64,000 nt of DNA from Paenibacillus lemnae (GTDB lineage Bacteria > Bacillota > Bacilli > Paenibacillales > Paenibacillaceae): contig NZ_JABBPN010000003.1 of NCBI RefSeq assembly GCF_012933385.1, forward strand, positions 434,001 through 498,000, read 5' to 3'. The position numbers were made by a program, and so were the translations under genes. Positions 35,286-45,542 of the stretch are shown here, in pieces (the first letter of the stretch is position 1; every line of letters begins with the position of its first letter). Below the pieces are notes generated by a model. That model saw nothing but the letters and a program-made list of their open reading frames with translations. It was not told the origin of the DNA and searched no databases.

Positions 35286-36695
35286 ATGCACATCGTCGTT
35301 GTTGGATTGAACTATCGCACAGCGCCTGTCGCGGTGAGAGAGCGGTTTACCTTTTCGGAGCAGGATCTTTCCGAGGCGCTTTCACTGCTGAAGTCGACCA
35401 AGAGCGTACTGGAGGGCGTCATTGTCGCTACCTGCAACCGTACCGAGATTTATGTAGTGGTCGACCGTCTTCATATGTGCGGATATTTTATCCGCAGCTT
35501 TATGGAGCAATGGTTCGGAATCAAACGCGAAGACTTTACAAAACATTTATATATATACGAAGATGAGCAGGCGATTTCCCATTTGTTCAAAGTGACCTGC
35601 GGACTGGACTCCATGGTCATCGGAGAAACACAGATTCTAGGTCAGGTGCGTAATGCCTTTCTGAAATCACAAGAAGAAAAGGCAACCGGAACTTGGTTTA
35701 ACATGCTGTTCAAACAAGCCGTTACGCTAGGGAAGCGTGCTCACTCGGAAACCTCGATCGGAGAAAGTGCAGTTTCAGTAAGCTATGCTGCGGTTGAGCT
35801 GGGAAAACGTATTTTCGGAGTGTTCCATAACAAGAAAGTGATGATCCTGGGCGCCGGCAAAATGAGTGAGCTCACGGTCAAACATCTGTATGCGAACGGA
35901 GCAGCTGAGGTCATTGTAGCCAACCGGACGCTCGCCCGTGCGGAAGAGCTGGCTGGAAAGTTCAAAGGTACACCCTGCACCATTACCGAGGCCATGAAGC
36001 GGCTGGATGATGTGGATATTGTCATCAGTTCGACCGGAGCCAATGATTATGTGCTTCGTCCCACCATGGTTAAGGAAAGTATGCTGAAACGTCAATCCAG
36101 ACCTCTCTTTATGATTGATATCGCTGTACCTCGTGATATTGACCCCGCTGTAGGTGAGGTTCAGAACGTGTTCTTGTATGACATTGATGACCTGGAAGGT
36201 ATTGTTGAGAGCAATATGGAGATGCGCCGGGCAGAGGCGGCCAAGATCGAGAAGATGATCGAAGAGGAAATGGATCATTTCCATAACTGGCTCAGAACGC
36301 TCGGTGTAAGACCGGCAATTCGTGCACTTCAAGACAAGTCCAGTGTTATTTACGAGGAAACGCTCGAAAGCATGTTCAACAAACTGCCGGAACTTGACGA
36401 GCGTCAGCGTAAAGTGATCCGCCGTCTGACCAAGAGCATCGTTAACCAGATGATGCATGATCCGATTAACCGGATCAAGGAAATGACAGGCGGCAAGCAG
36501 TCAGCAGAAGCACTGGATTATTTCACCCAAATTTTTGCTTTGGAGGAAATGGTACAGGAAAGTGAACAGGGATCGCAGCGCAGAGTACAGAACAAACCAG
36601 CAGTCCTGGGAACAGAAAGCGTGCCTGCACCTGAAGATCAGCAGCCCAAGGAGCGGAAAACGGTTCAAGCCTCATTTGCTCCTGCCGCGCTGTAA
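35286..36695 (+). CDS. hemA: Glutamyl-tRNA reductase
   Basis: First committed enzyme of C5 tetrapyrrole synthesis: reduces glutamyl-tRNA to glutamate-1-semialdehyde with NADPH. 469 residues. Catalytic Cys50 in VATCNRTEIY; the substrate-binding GLNYRTAPVAVRERF at the N-terminus; NADPH Rossmann motif MILGAGKMSEL near residue 189; C-terminal dimerisation helix. The last ~40 residues (QGSQRRVQNKPAVLG...) are a Q/P-rich extension. ATG 35286 gives the conserved start; AGGTGA lies upstream. Heads the operon hemA-hemX-sirC-hemC-cobA/hemD-hemB-hemL. Confidence 0.97.
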   Translation: MHIVVVGLNYRTAPVAVRERFTFSEQDLSEALSLLKSTKSVLEGVIVATCNRTEIYVVVDRLHMCGYFIRSFMEQWFGIKREDFTKHLYIYEDEQAISHLFKVTCGLDSMVIGETQILGQVRNAFLKSQEEKATGTWFNMLFKQAVTLGKRAHSETSIGESAVSVSYAAVELGKRIFGVFHNKKVMILGAGKMSELTVKHLYANGAAEVIVANRTLARAEELAGKFKGTPCTITEAMKRLDDVDIVISSTGANDYVLRPTMVKESMLKRQSRPLFMIDIAVPRDIDPAVGEVQNVFLYDIDDLEGIVESNMEMRRAEAAKIEKMIEEEMDHFHNWLRTLGVRPAIRALQDKSSVIYEETLESMFNKLPELDERQRKVIRRLTKSIVNQMMHDPINRIKEMTGGKQSAEALDYFTQIFALEEMVQESEQGSQRRVQNKPAVLGTESVPAPEDQQPKERKTVQASFAPAAL

Positions 36696-36709
36696 GGCGG
36701 TGAGTAATC

Positions 36710-37543
36710 ATGCCGCTGAATTTAATTTATGATATCGGCATTTATATCTATGCCCTGAGCCTACTGTTTTACATTTCGGATTGCGTTTACCGCAGTCGGA
36801 CAGCGAAGCGGACAGGCGCAGGGCTTCTTGTCGTTGCGGCCTTAGGACAGATTATAGTGGTGAGTATGAGGCTGTTTGGCGCCTCTGCGCTCCCGGTGTT
36901 AACCACATTTGACTTTTTACTGTTCTGTTCACTCAGCCTGAGTATCACTTCACTGGTACTATCTTTTATCAAAAGGGCGGATCTTGCTCCTGCCCTGCTC
37001 AGTGTAGCAGGTTTTAGTGTGACCGTTCTGAACCGCATGCTGCTGACGACCGAGTTTAAGCCGCTGGAGATGTGGGGGATGTGGTATACCGCCAAAGGGC
37101 TGCTTGTGCTGCATATTACACTGGCCAGCATCAGTTTCACCTCATTAATGGTCGGAGCGGTATTTGCAGGCATGTATTTGTTTCTGCACAGTCGTCTCAA
37201 ACATAAGAAATGGAATGATTTAATCCGACGACTGCCGAGTCTGGAGATGCTGGATAAATACTCTTATGCTGCCATTCTGTTTGGAATCGTACTGCTTGTC
37301 CTGTCTTTGAGCATCGCTGTAGTTTCCTTGATTCGGGAGGGTCAGGTACTTCTTCTTGGAGATCTGAAGGTCATTACCACCTTTATTGTGCTTTGTGTAT
37401 ATTTGAACTACTTTGTCAGACGAACTATACAGCAGCGGTCTGGACTGGAAACAGCCAGGTGGGCTTTGATCGGTCTGGCATTTATAGTATTGAATTTTCT
37501 GCTGAATGCCTGGTCCGGATTTCATGGTTGGTCGGGAGTGTGA
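36710..37543 (+). CDS. hemX: HemX, CcsA-family membrane protein
   Basis: 277 residues with about eight hydrophobic segments (for example IGIYIYALSLLFYI, GLLVVAALGQIIVV, LLVLHITLASISFTSLMVGAVFAGMYLFL, AAILFGIVLLVLSLSIAVV, LIGLAFIVLNFLLNAW). It belongs to the cytochrome c assembly/CcsA-like family; in B. subtilis HemX lowers the amount of HemA and lies right after hemA, as here. Conserved His residues typical of the family are present (LHITLAS; FHGW at the C-terminus). No cytochrome biogenesis genes are adjacent. Confidence 0.9.
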   Translation: MPLNLIYDIGIYIYALSLLFYISDCVYRSRTAKRTGAGLLVVAALGQIIVVSMRLFGASALPVLTTFDFLLFCSLSLSITSLVLSFIKRADLAPALLSVAGFSVTVLNRMLLTTEFKPLEMWGMWYTAKGLLVLHITLASISFTSLMVGAVFAGMYLFLHSRLKHKKWNDLIRRLPSLEMLDKYSYAAILFGIVLLVLSLSIAVVSLIREGQVLLLGDLKVITTFIVLCVYLNYFVRRTIQQRSGLETARWALIGLAFIVLNFLLNAWSGFHGWSGV

Positions 37544-37549
37544 TGTAAC

Positions 37550-38197
37550 ATGGTTCGATATGTCCCTGTTATGCTGAATTGCGAAGGACAGCGCTGTATT
37601 ATATTCGGCGGTGGTTCGGTGGCTGAGCGTAAGGCAGGCAGCCTTCATCAGGCCGGAGCCTCCGTACATATTATTAGTCCCCAGCTCACTCCGGGACTTT
37701 CAGCCATGGCGGCTTCCGGAGATGTAGCCTGGACATCCAGATTATACAGAGAAGGCGACCTTCAGGGAGCCTTTTTGGTGTATGCAGCTACCGGGCAGGA
37801 AGACATCAACGAGGAGATTGCCTCCGAGGCGCGCCGTTTGGGGATTATGGTAAATGTAGCTCATCGCGGTGAGAGCGGAGACTTTATCAGCCCTGCTGTG
37901 CTGAGGCGCGGACGGCTTACCCTTGCGGTTTCGACCGCGGATGCGGGACCTTTGGCGTCGCTTCATGTATGCAGAAGGCTTTCAGAAGAGTTTGGAGAAA
38001 CCTTTGATGCCTATCTGGAGTTTATGTCTCAGATGAGGACGATCATCAAGGATAAGATTGAGACACCATCGACCCGTCATCGCTTGTTACGCAAATTATA
38101 TGAGCAGGATTTTTTGCGTGATATGGAACAAGGTGTTTTTACGCCATGGAGCATGGATCAAATAGATGAATGGATTACTTACAATCAGGAGGATTAG
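37550..38197 (+). CDS. Precorrin-2 dehydrogenase / sirohaem synthase N-terminal type
   Basis: 215 residues of the CysG N-terminal (SirC/YlnF/Met8) family: NAD-binding [18 protein letters not shown] near residue 19, then [29 protein letters not shown], the conserved block with the active-site Asp (DF), and a C-terminal helical domain. It oxidises precorrin-2 to sirohydrochlorin and may also insert iron. The partner methyltransferase CobA is the N-terminal half of the fusion two genes on, so the operon can make sirohaem as well as haem. It overlaps the hemC ribosome binding site, with hemC starting two bases after its stop. Confidence 0.9.
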   Translation: MVRYVPVMLNCEGQRCIIFGGGSVAERKAGSLHQAGASVHIISPQLTPGLSAMAASGDVAWTSRLYREGDLQGAFLVYAATGQEDINEEIASEARRLGIMVNVAHRGESGDFISPAVLRRGRLTLAVSTADAGPLASLHVCRRLSEEFGETFDAYLEFMSQMRTIIKDKIETPSTRHRLLRKLYEQDFLRDMEQGVFTPWSMDQIDEWITYNQED

Positions 38198-38199
38198 GC

Positions 38200-39156
38200 A
38201 TGCGGACAATTGTGGTAGGAAGCAGACAAAGCGCACTGGCGCTGACCCAGACCGGGCAAGTGATTGATGATTTGACCCGGCTGGCTGAAGAACACGGACT
38301 GAACTACAGGTTCGAAGTTAAGAAGATTGTAACCAAAGGAGACCGTATCCTGGATGTCACCTTGTCCAAGGTAGGGGGTAAGGGGCTGTTTGTCAAAGAG
38401 ATCGAACAGGCTCTGCTTGATGGCGGCATTGATATGGCCGTACACAGCATGAAGGACATGCCATCTGTTCTTCCGGAAGGCCTTACGACGGGTGCGGTGC
38501 CAAAACGCAAGGATCCCAGAGATTGTCTGATCTCGTTGATCGCGGGCAGCCTGGACGAACTGCCGCAGGGAGCGAAGGTCGGTACAAGCAGCCTGCGCCG
38601 CTCGAGCCAGCTTAAAGCATACCGGCCGGATCTGCATATTGAATGGATTCGTGGCAATATCGACTCTCGTCTGCGCAAGCTGGAAAGCGGTGAATACGAT
38701 GCCATAATTCTGGCGACTGCGGGTCTGCAGCGTATGGGCTGGGAAGACAAAATTACGGCATATTTGCCGACAGAGATATGTCTGCCAGCCGTAGGGCAGG
38801 GCGCTCTGGGTATTGAATGCCGACAAGAGGATGCTGATCTGCTGCATCTGCTCTCGCTGTACAATGACACCGAAACAGCGCTCACCGTTGCAGCAGAGCG
38901 CAAATACTTGTATGAGCTCAACGGTGGCTGTCAGGTGCCAATTGGAGCCCATGCCGTTCTGAAACATGAACCTGCCGGCTATTCTCAGACCGGGCAAAAC
39001 ATTATACAATTAACCGGAATGGTAGGTTCTCCTGAAGGAGATGTGATTTTAAAGGAGTCTTCTGAGGGAACCGAGCCGGAATCTCTGGGCATTGCCGTAG
39101 CTGAAAAGCTAAAAGCCGGAGGTGCCGAGGAGATATTGTCACAAGTTAGGGGATGA
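38200..39156 (+). CDS. hemC: Porphobilinogen deaminase (hydroxymethylbilane synthase)
   Basis: Polymerises four porphobilinogen molecules into hydroxymethylbilane using a dipyrromethane cofactor. 318 residues. Features: [13 protein letters not shown] near the start, [15 protein letters not shown] with [38 protein letters not shown], and the cofactor-attaching Cys in [15 protein letters not shown] near residue 247. I chose ATG 38200 (GGAGGA upstream) over an earlier in-frame start at 38170, which would overlap the preceding gene. Confidence 0.97.
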   Translation: MRTIVVGSRQSALALTQTGQVIDDLTRLAEEHGLNYRFEVKKIVTKGDRILDVTLSKVGGKGLFVKEIEQALLDGGIDMAVHSMKDMPSVLPEGLTTGAVPKRKDPRDCLISLIAGSLDELPQGAKVGTSSLRRSSQLKAYRPDLHIEWIRGNIDSRLRKLESGEYDAIILATAGLQRMGWEDKITAYLPTEICLPAVGQGALGIECRQEDADLLHLLSLYNDTETALTVAAERKYLYELNGGCQVPIGAHAVLKHEPAGYSQTGQNIIQLTGMVGSPEGDVILKESSEGTEPESLGIAVAEKLKAGGAEEILSQVRG

Positions 39157-39160
39157 TAGG

Positions 39161-40717
39161 ATGGCGGGCAAGGTTTATCTGGTGGGAGCGGGTCCTGGCG
39201 ACGCACGTTTGATTACGATTAAAGGCAGAGACTGTCTGGAGAAGGCAGATGCTGTCGTTTATGATCGGCTGGCTTCACCCCGGCTGCTGAGATGGCTAAA
39301 GCCTGGAGCCCAGAAGATCTATGTCGGGAAGCTTCCGGACAGGCACACCATGAAGCAGGAAGAAATCAACCGTCTCCTTGTAGATCTCGCTCTTGAGGGG
39401 AAGACCGTGGTGCGGTTAAAAGGTGGAGATCCCACCATATTTGGAAGGGTAGGCGAGGAAGCGGAGTTGCTATACCAGAATGGCATCTCCTTTGAGATTG
39501 TCCCTGGGATCACGTCATCGATCAGCGTTCCCGCTTATGCCGGCATTCCGGTAACACACCGGGATTTGGCTTCTTCTTTATCCATCATTACCGGACACGA
39601 AAGTCCGGACAAGCTGGATCGGATGATTCAGTGGGATAAAGTAACCCATGCTACGGGGACACTCATTTTTATGATGGGTGTAGCCAAGATCGGTTACATC
39701 AGCCGTCAGCTGATTGATCACGGAAGATCACCGGAAACCCCGGTTGCGCTGATTCGATGGGGTACAAGGGCTGAGCAGGATACGATTACCGGAACGCTGC
39801 AGGATATCGAGAGTAAAGTCACAGCAGCGGGCTTTCAGCCGCCGGCTGTCATCGTCGTCGGTGAGGTGGTCCTGCAGCGCAAGCATCTGAAATGGTCAGA
39901 GCAGCTCCCGCTCTTTGGCAAAAGAATTCTGGTCACACGATCTCGAAGCCAGGAAAGCGCCTTGGTGAAGCAGATTGAGGAACTGGGCGGTGAGCCTTAC
40001 GAGTTTCCTGTCATTGAAACCGTCATGCCGTCTTCGGATGCCAGGCTTGCTGAAATCCGGCAGACCATGGAACGTCTGGAACGGTATGACTGGGTGTTTT
40101 TTACAAGCGTTAACGGTGTGGACTTCTTTTTCCGTCATCTGAATACATTCGGGCACGACATCCGTTCTTTGGCAAAAGCCAGGATTGCGGCGGTGGGTCC
40201 GGCAACCGGAGCCGCGCTGCGGGAACGGGGCATTTCTGCTGAAATTCTTGAAAGCCATTTTCAAGCTGAAGGTCTGATAGAAGCATTCGGCAGCGAGTTG
40301 ACACAAGGCCAGTCTGTTCTGCTTCCCAGAGGAGACCTGGCCAGAGACTGGCTTCCTGGACAGCTGAGCACGATGGGGCTTCATGTTACGGACCTTGTAA
40401 CTTATGAAACAATCCTGCCCGTGGAGCAGGATGACGAACTCCTGAGACTGCTGAACGAAGGCGGCATACATGCTGTGACCTTTACCAGTTCTTCTACAGT
40501 AACGAATCTGCTTGCCCTGATCCAACGAATGGGGGACAGAGATCCGGTTCAGCTGCTGCAGCACGCAGCTGCGGCCTGCATTGGACCCGTAACTGCCGAG
40601 ACGGCTCGTCAAGCAGGCCTTCAGGTATCCGTACTTGCAAAAGAAGCCACCATGTACAGTCTGGTGGAGGCACTTTGTGAGTGGAATAAGGACGAGCCGA
40701 GACGGTTTCGTGATTGA
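39161..40717 (+). CDS. cobA-hemD: Fused uroporphyrinogen-III methyltransferase / uroporphyrinogen-III synthase
   Basis: 518 residues, a two-enzyme fusion. Residues 1-250 are the SAM-dependent uroporphyrinogen-III C-methyltransferase (VYLVGAGPGDARLITIKG, VRLKGGDPTIFGRVGEEA, VPGITSSISVPAYAGIPVTHR, MMGVAKI), making precorrin-2. Residues about 260-515 are uroporphyrinogen-III synthase (FGKRILVTRSRSQESALVKQIEELGGEP, WVFFTSVNGVDFF, IAAVGPATGAAL, VTFTSSSTVTNL, AACIGPVTAETAR), closing hydroxymethylbilane. The fused enzyme thus sits at the branch between haem and sirohaem. ATG 39161 has AGGGGATGA upstream, four bases after the hemC stop. Such fusions are known in Paenibacillus and clostridia. Confidence 0.95.
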   Translation: MAGKVYLVGAGPGDARLITIKGRDCLEKADAVVYDRLASPRLLRWLKPGAQKIYVGKLPDRHTMKQEEINRLLVDLALEGKTVVRLKGGDPTIFGRVGEEAELLYQNGISFEIVPGITSSISVPAYAGIPVTHRDLASSLSIITGHESPDKLDRMIQWDKVTHATGTLIFMMGVAKIGYISRQLIDHGRSPETPVALIRWGTRAEQDTITGTLQDIESKVTAAGFQPPAVIVVGEVVLQRKHLKWSEQLPLFGKRILVTRSRSQESALVKQIEELGGEPYEFPVIETVMPSSDARLAEIRQTMERLERYDWVFFTSVNGVDFFFRHLNTFGHDIRSLAKARIAAVGPATGAALRERGISAEILESHFQAEGLIEAFGSELTQGQSVLLPRGDLARDWLPGQLSTMGLHVTDLVTYETILPVEQDDELLRLLNEGGIHAVTFTSSSTVTNLLALIQRMGDRDPVQLLQHAAAACIGPVTAETARQAGLQVSVLAKEATMYSLVEALCEWNKDEPRRFRD

Positions 40718-40753
40718 CACAGCCAATGAACAATACAACATGGAGGGGATAAC

Positions 40754-41755
40754 ATGAGTTTTCCAATCGTAAGACACCGCCGTCTGCGCCGGACTGCTGC
40801 CATGCGCAGTATGGTCCGGGAGACGGTGCTGAACATAGAAGATCTGATTCAGCCGGTATTTATCAGCTATGGCAGCGGGGTGAAGAATGAGATCACTTCC
40901 ATGCCGGGAGTGTTCCAGTTTTCGCTGGATACCTTGAAACCCGAGATTGATGAGATTGTTTCGCTGCGAATCCCGGCAGTTCTGCTGTTTGGCATTCCGG
41001 AAAGCAAGGATGGCATCGGCTCCTCTGGATTTGCAGATAACGGTATTGTGCAGGAAGCGACCAGACTCATCAAATCGTGGTACCCTGATCTTATGGTTAT
41101 TGCAGATACTTGTCTCTGTGAGTTTACCGACCATGGTCATTGCGGTATGGTGCATACCTTTGAGCGTGACGGTCATACCTGCGGCGATGTGATGAATGAC
41201 GAATCTTTGGAGCTGCTTGCCCGTACTGCAGTTTCCCAGGCAAAAGCCGGTGCTGATATCATTGCACCCTCCAATATGATGGACGGTTTTGTGCAGGCCA
41301 TCCGCTCTGCGCTGGATGACGAGGGTTTTGAACATATTCCGATTATGTCTTACTCTGTAAAATATGCTTCCGCATTTTATGGCCCGTTCCGCGATGCGGC
41401 TGATTCTGCACCGCAGTTCGGTGACCGCAAAACATACCAGATGGACCCTGCCAATGTGCGAGAGGCGCTGCGGGAAGCCGAGAGCGATGTGCTGGAAGGT
41501 GCAGACATGCTTATGGTGAAGCCGGCTCTTGCTTATCTGGATATCGTACGTCTGCTGCGCGACCAATTCGATCTTCCGCTCGTCACTTACAATGTGAGCG
41601 GTGAATATTCCATGGTCAAGGCGGCTGCCATGCAGGGATGGATCAACGAGAAAGCCATCGTCATGGAAATGCTGACCGGCATGAAGCGTGCAGGTTCGGA
41701 TATGATCATTACGTATTTTGCTAAAGATGCAGCAGGCTGGATCAAGGACCGTTAA
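40754..41755 (+). CDS. hemB: Delta-aminolevulinic acid dehydratase (porphobilinogen synthase)
   Basis: Condenses two 5-aminolevulinate molecules to porphobilinogen. 333 residues. Metal-site Cys residues are in [14 protein letters not shown] near residue 121, the Schiff-base lysines in [17 protein letters not shown] (near 197) and [12 protein letters not shown] (near 252). GGAGGGG lies before the ATG. Order hemB-hemL with 36-base gaps supports the same transcript. Confidence 0.98.
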   Translation: MSFPIVRHRRLRRTAAMRSMVRETVLNIEDLIQPVFISYGSGVKNEITSMPGVFQFSLDTLKPEIDEIVSLRIPAVLLFGIPESKDGIGSSGFADNGIVQEATRLIKSWYPDLMVIADTCLCEFTDHGHCGMVHTFERDGHTCGDVMNDESLELLARTAVSQAKAGADIIAPSNMMDGFVQAIRSALDDEGFEHIPIMSYSVKYASAFYGPFRDAADSAPQFGDRKTYQMDPANVREALREAESDVLEGADMLMVKPALAYLDIVRLLRDQFDLPLVTYNVSGEYSMVKAAAMQGWINEKAIVMEMLTGMKRAGSDMIITYFAKDAAGWIKDR

Positions 41756-41791
41756 ACAGCAACTGTCATTGGACAGATAGGAGTGTCGAGA

Positions 41792-43087
41792 ATGAGCCAA
41801 AACTTACGAAAAGAAGAAGCTTCACGTGCGGCCTTTGAGGAAGCAAAACAGGTTATCCCGGGCGGAGTTAACAGTCCGGTACGGGCCTTCAAGTCCGTTG
41901 GGCTGACGCCGATCTACATGGACCGGGGAGAAGGCAGTCGTGTATTTGATATTGACGGGAATTCCTTCATGGATTATGTAGGATCCTGGGGACCGCTGAT
42001 TATGGGACATGCCCATCCCGACGTTGTAAACGCGCTTCGCGAAACGGCGGTAAAAGGAACGAGCTTTGGCGCTCCGACGCTGCTGGAGACGGATATGGCC
42101 AAGCTGGTATGCCAGCGGGTTCCGTCCATTGAGGTGGTGCGGATGGTCAATTCCGGCACAGAGGCGACCATGAGTGCGATCCGGCTGGCCAGAGGTTATA
42201 CAGGCCGGAGCAAGATCATTAAGTTCGAAGGTTCGTATCATGGACATGCGGACAGCTTGTTAATCAAGGCCGGGTCCGGCATAGCGACCTTGGGTCTGCC
42301 TGACAGTCCGGGCGTACCGGAAGCTGTTGCAAGTAATACAATTGCAGTCCCTTATAACGATCTGGAGTCCATCCAGCTGGCTTTTGAACGGTTTGGTGAA
42401 GAGATTGCAGCCATTATTGTGGAACCGGTAGCCGGAAATATGGGGGTTGTGCCTCCACATGAGGGCTTTTTGGAAGGACTGCGCAAGGTTACTTCCGATT
42501 ACGGCAGCCTGTTGATTTTCGACGAAGTGATGACAGGCTTCCGCGTGGATCTACACTGTGCCCAAGGCCGGTACGGCGTGACTCCTGATTTGACTTGTCT
42601 TGGCAAAGTGATCGGCGGCGGTCTGCCTGTCGGTGCCTACGGCGGAAGACGTGATATTATGGATCAAGTCGCCCCATCCGGTCCTATTTATCAAGCCGGT
42701 ACCCTCAGCGGCAACCCGCTGGCAATGGCAGCAGGGTATACGACACTGAAGCTGCTGACCCCTGAGGTCTATGCCCAGCTGGAAGAGCGCGGCGCCCAGC
42801 TCGAACAAGGGTTTGCGAAGAATGCACGGGAGTTTGGTATACCGCTGTCCATTAATCGGGTTGGTTCCATGGTCTGTCCATTCTTTACCGATCAGCAGGT
42901 TGTAAACTTTGACACGGCAAAAACCAGTGACCTGGATCTGTTCCGCCGTTATTTTGCCGCTATGGTTCAGGAAGGGATCAGCGTTCCGCCTTCTCAATTC
43001 GAGGGAATGTTTATCTCAGCCGCACATACGGCAGCAGATATCGATGAGACAATTGAAGCCAATTACCGCGCGCTGAAAAGCCTGTGA
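41792..43087 (+). CDS. hemL: Glutamate-1-semialdehyde 2,1-aminomutase
   Basis: PLP enzyme converting glutamate-1-semialdehyde to 5-aminolevulinate. 431 residues. [17 protein letters not shown] near the start, [42 protein letters not shown] and the PLP-lysine in [16 protein letters not shown] near residue 268. ATG 41792 has AGGAG eight bases upstream, better than the GTG at 41783. Its stop overlaps the GTG start of the RluA-like gene. Confidence 0.97.
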   Translation: MSQNLRKEEASRAAFEEAKQVIPGGVNSPVRAFKSVGLTPIYMDRGEGSRVFDIDGNSFMDYVGSWGPLIMGHAHPDVVNALRETAVKGTSFGAPTLLETDMAKLVCQRVPSIEVVRMVNSGTEATMSAIRLARGYTGRSKIIKFEGSYHGHADSLLIKAGSGIATLGLPDSPGVPEAVASNTIAVPYNDLESIQLAFERFGEEIAAIIVEPVAGNMGVVPPHEGFLEGLRKVTSDYGSLLIFDEVMTGFRVDLHCAQGRYGVTPDLTCLGKVIGGGLPVGAYGGRRDIMDQVAPSGPIYQAGTLSGNPLAMAAGYTTLKLLTPEVYAQLEERGAQLEQGFAKNAREFGIPLSINRVGSMVCPFFTDQQVVNFDTAKTSDLDLFRRYFAAMVQEGISVPPSQFEGMFISAAHTAADIDETIEANYRALKSL

Positions 43088-43998
43088 GTTATCAGGGCAA
43101 CTGGACCCGGCGGGGAGAATGGCTGGAGCTGATGCCGGGAAAGGCGCTTTTATCGCTGCCTGACCGGGATGAGGCTGTATACCAATGGCTGGTGGATTCG
43201 CTCGGAATGCCTGAAAAGTATGTTCGGAAGCTCAGGCATCATAAAGCGGTGCAATGGAAGGCAGACCGGCTTCGCCTCGGTATTTTTCCTTCGGTGGAAG
43301 CTGGAATTGAACCCCGGTGGAGTGACCTGGAAGTGCTGTACGAGGATGATTTTTGTCTTGTAGTGAATAAGCCTCCAGGAATGGCGGTTCATCCCGATGA
43401 CCATAGTAATGAGCTTACGCTGAATCATGCGGTGGCAGCCTATTATGAATCTACCGGTGTCCAGTCAGCGGTGCGTCATGTTCACAGGCTGGATAAAGAT
43501 ACAACCGGGCCTGTGCTGTACGCCAAGAATGAATATGCCCAGTTGAAACTGGACGAGGCAATGCGGCATAAACAGATTGTACGTATATACGCGGCGATTG
43601 TTCAGGGACGTGTCGCCCGTAATTTAAAGGTGATCGATCTGCCGATTGGCAGGGACCGGCATCATGGTCAGCGGCGCAGAGTTTCACTGAGCGGCCAGCA
43701 TGCTGTGACGCGAATACTCTCGATGGAAGTGTACAAAGAGGCTAGCCTGCTGTACCTGAGCCTGGAGACCGGCCGTACCCATCAGATCCGGGTTCATTTA
43801 AGTCATTTGGGTCATGCCATTCTGGGAGATTCTCTCTACGGCGGCTATGCCGTCGCTTTTCAGCAGCAGGCCCTGCATGGCGCCCGATTGGTTTTCCGCC
43901 ATCCGCTCACCGGTGAGGAAATCAACGTTGAAGCGCCTTGGCCGCAGGATCTGCTGGAGTTGAAAGAGAAAGTGCAGAGCAAGCCGCTTCTGACATAG
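43084..43998 (+). CDS. RluA-family RNA pseudouridine synthase
   Basis: 304 residues. The catalytic motif is [18 protein letters not shown] near residue 133, where Asp is the nucleophile; family members usually have HRLDx-x-T/S-SGL, so TTGP is a small variation. Other blocks: [49 protein letters not shown]. The N-terminal 90 residues look like an S4-like or degenerate RNA-binding part ([25 protein letters not shown]). The rRNA or tRNA target is unknown. GTG start overlaps the hemL stop (GTGA), so it is translationally coupled to the haem operon, ending at a terminator. Confidence 0.92.
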   Translation: MSYQGNWTRRGEWLELMPGKALLSLPDRDEAVYQWLVDSLGMPEKYVRKLRHHKAVQWKADRLRLGIFPSVEAGIEPRWSDLEVLYEDDFCLVVNKPPGMAVHPDDHSNELTLNHAVAAYYESTGVQSAVRHVHRLDKDTTGPVLYAKNEYAQLKLDEAMRHKQIVRIYAAIVQGRVARNLKVIDLPIGRDRHHGQRRRVSLSGQHAVTRILSMEVYKEASLLYLSLETGRTHQIRVHLSHLGHAILGDSLYGGYAVAFQQQALHGARLVFRHPLTGEEINVEAPWPQDLLELKEKVQSKPLLT

Positions 43999-44021
43999 GA
44001 CCGCCACGGCGGTCTTTTTTT
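43999..44021 (+). terminator. Terminator ending the hem operon
   Basis: GACCGC and GCGGTC pair around CACG and run into T7, immediately after the pseudouridine synthase stop. Confidence 0.9.
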
Positions 44022-44177
44022 GTTGTCACCTGATTGAATCAACAGAGAAGCTTCCACCTTCTATTCAAAAATGGCATGCCCGATCATTTTCGGCATATAG
44101 ATAGGTTGAGTGACCATAACGGGCTCATGCCGCGGGAACTGCCGCGGATAGTATATGCCAAAAAGGAGGACGTTCCC

Positions 44178-45416
44178 GTGTTCGACCAGTCCTACGGATT
44201 GCGGTTTGATATTTACGAGCGCATCATTTTAGCGGAAGATCTGCCGGGAATTGAAGAGCTGGAAGAGGCTGAGCTTATTCCGCACATCAAGGTGATTCAT
44301 CAGGGGGAGCAGGCGGCGCTGCGTGGCCATCTGCTGTTAGCAGGACTGTATAAAGGCGACACCATAGATCAGGAATCCGAGCCGCTGGAGCACTGGATTC
44401 CTGTGGAGATTACAGTTCCTATGAACCGGGTCACAGCACTCGAGGATATTGCTGTAGAGATTGAGAATTTTGATGTGGATCTGCTGTCCAGACGCAGCTT
44501 AAACATTACCGGTGTGTTGTCGTTGAAAGGCATACAGGCTGGAGCTCAGGGATATGCAGGCCAAGAGATGTGGAAAGATGAGGAATTTACGGTCGTTCAT
44601 GCTCCTGCAGACGTATTGTCAGAGTCTGCATCGGAAACCCGCATTGAGGATGCAGAACAACAGCCTGAGGAGCTCATGGATGTTAATGTCTCGGCTGACG
44701 ATGATGAGTTTAAAGCGGCTCCAGCCTTCATCGAGAACGGTGCGGATTACATTCGAGACTTTCATGAGCCCCAAGACCGGATCGAGATGACAGAGCCGGA
44801 GCATGCTCCGGACTTTTCCAAACCAAGTGTCTGGAACTTTGAACGGGGAGAAGAGACTGCACAGGGCTGGCAGAGGGCTTCGGATTTCGATGAAATTAGG
44901 GAAGAGCAGGAAAAGACAACGGATGCTGTCCATGCTGAAGTTCAAGAGGAATTGCTGACAGAACAAGCGCTGTTGGGTGAGGATGAGGAAGAGTCTGTGG
45001 AGACGGCAGCAACAGAGCATTCGGAGTTGACGGAGGCTGCTGCGAAACCGGGGCTAAAGGTAGCTTTTTCAACCAAAAACAGCACGGCAGATCAACCTTC
45101 GGGAGTCGGATTTTCCTCCTTGCTCCATTCCAGCCGGTCCATCCAGGAAGTGGAGTCAAGCGCGGCTCCGGAGGAGGAGGCTGCTCCGCATGAACTGGAG
45201 ACTCAGGCTGCAGACGATGTGCAGTGGAAGTCTTTGTTTTTAGGAAGCCGGCAGGAGGATACTCCGTTCCGGAAAGTACGGTTATGTATCGTGCAGCGGG
45301 AAGAGACACTCGAAGTGATTGCGGAAAGGTATCAATTGAGTCCGCGGGAACTGCTGCTGTACAATCGCTTATCTGAACAGGGGGTAGAGGAAGGACAGAT
45401 TCTGTATATTCCCTGA
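44178..45416 (+). CDS. spoVID: Stage VI sporulation protein D (spore coat morphogen)
   Basis: 412 residues. In B. subtilis SpoVID drives encasement of the spore by the coat. The N-terminal domain (SYGLRFDIYERIILAEDLPGIEELEEAELIPHIKV...AALRGHLLLAGLY) matches the SpoVID N-terminal pattern, the middle is a long acidic, low-complexity region (about 150-350, Glu/Ala rich), and the C-terminus is a LysM domain (LCIVQREETLEVIAERYQLSPRELLLYN). The start is GTG 44178, nine bases after AAAAGGAGG; the frame is open 48 codons further but without support. Position after hemL and before valS matches Bacillus, although the ysxE gene found there is absent. Confidence 0.9.
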   Translation: MFDQSYGLRFDIYERIILAEDLPGIEELEEAELIPHIKVIHQGEQAALRGHLLLAGLYKGDTIDQESEPLEHWIPVEITVPMNRVTALEDIAVEIENFDVDLLSRRSLNITGVLSLKGIQAGAQGYAGQEMWKDEEFTVVHAPADVLSESASETRIEDAEQQPEELMDVNVSADDDEFKAAPAFIENGADYIRDFHEPQDRIEMTEPEHAPDFSKPSVWNFERGEETAQGWQRASDFDEIREEQEKTTDAVHAEVQEELLTEQALLGEDEEESVETAATEHSELTEAAAKPGLKVAFSTKNSTADQPSGVGFSSLLHSSRSIQEVESSAAPEEEAAPHELETQAADDVQWKSLFLGSRQEDTPFRKVRLCIVQREETLEVIAERYQLSPRELLLYNRLSEQGVEEGQILYIP

Positions 45417-45451
45417 AGATTGATCACGCGGCATTCATAAGGTTATGATGT

Positions 45452-45494
45452 GAAGCTGTTCTATGGCAGGTGATCTGCTGAGGACAGCTTCTTT
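45452..45494 (+). terminator. Probable terminator after spoVID
   Basis: GAAGCTGT pairs with ACAGCTTC, with an inner CAG/CTG helix, followed by TTTCTGCTT. The T-run is imperfect. Confidence 0.6.
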
Positions 45495-45506
45495 CTGCTT
45501 GAAACA

Positions 45507-45536
45507 TTGACTATAAAGCATAAAAAAGGTTATAGT
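45507..45536 (+). promoter_or_regulatory. Promoter of valS
   Basis: TTGACT (45507-45512), 18 bases, TATAGT (45531-45536), directly upstream of the T-box leader. Confidence 0.75.
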
Positions 45537-45542
45537 GTTTCT

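Noticed and set aside
39896..41800. 634-codon open frame on the minus strand opposite cobA-hemD and hemB
   Set aside because: Both plus-strand genes are unmistakable and essential; the antisense frame has no ribosome binding site or family resemblance.
43084..43998. Inactive pseudouridine synthase because of TTGP instead of SGL after the catalytic motif
   Set aside because: The catalytic HRLD and the downstream RTHQIRVHL block are intact, so the variation does not imply loss of activity.
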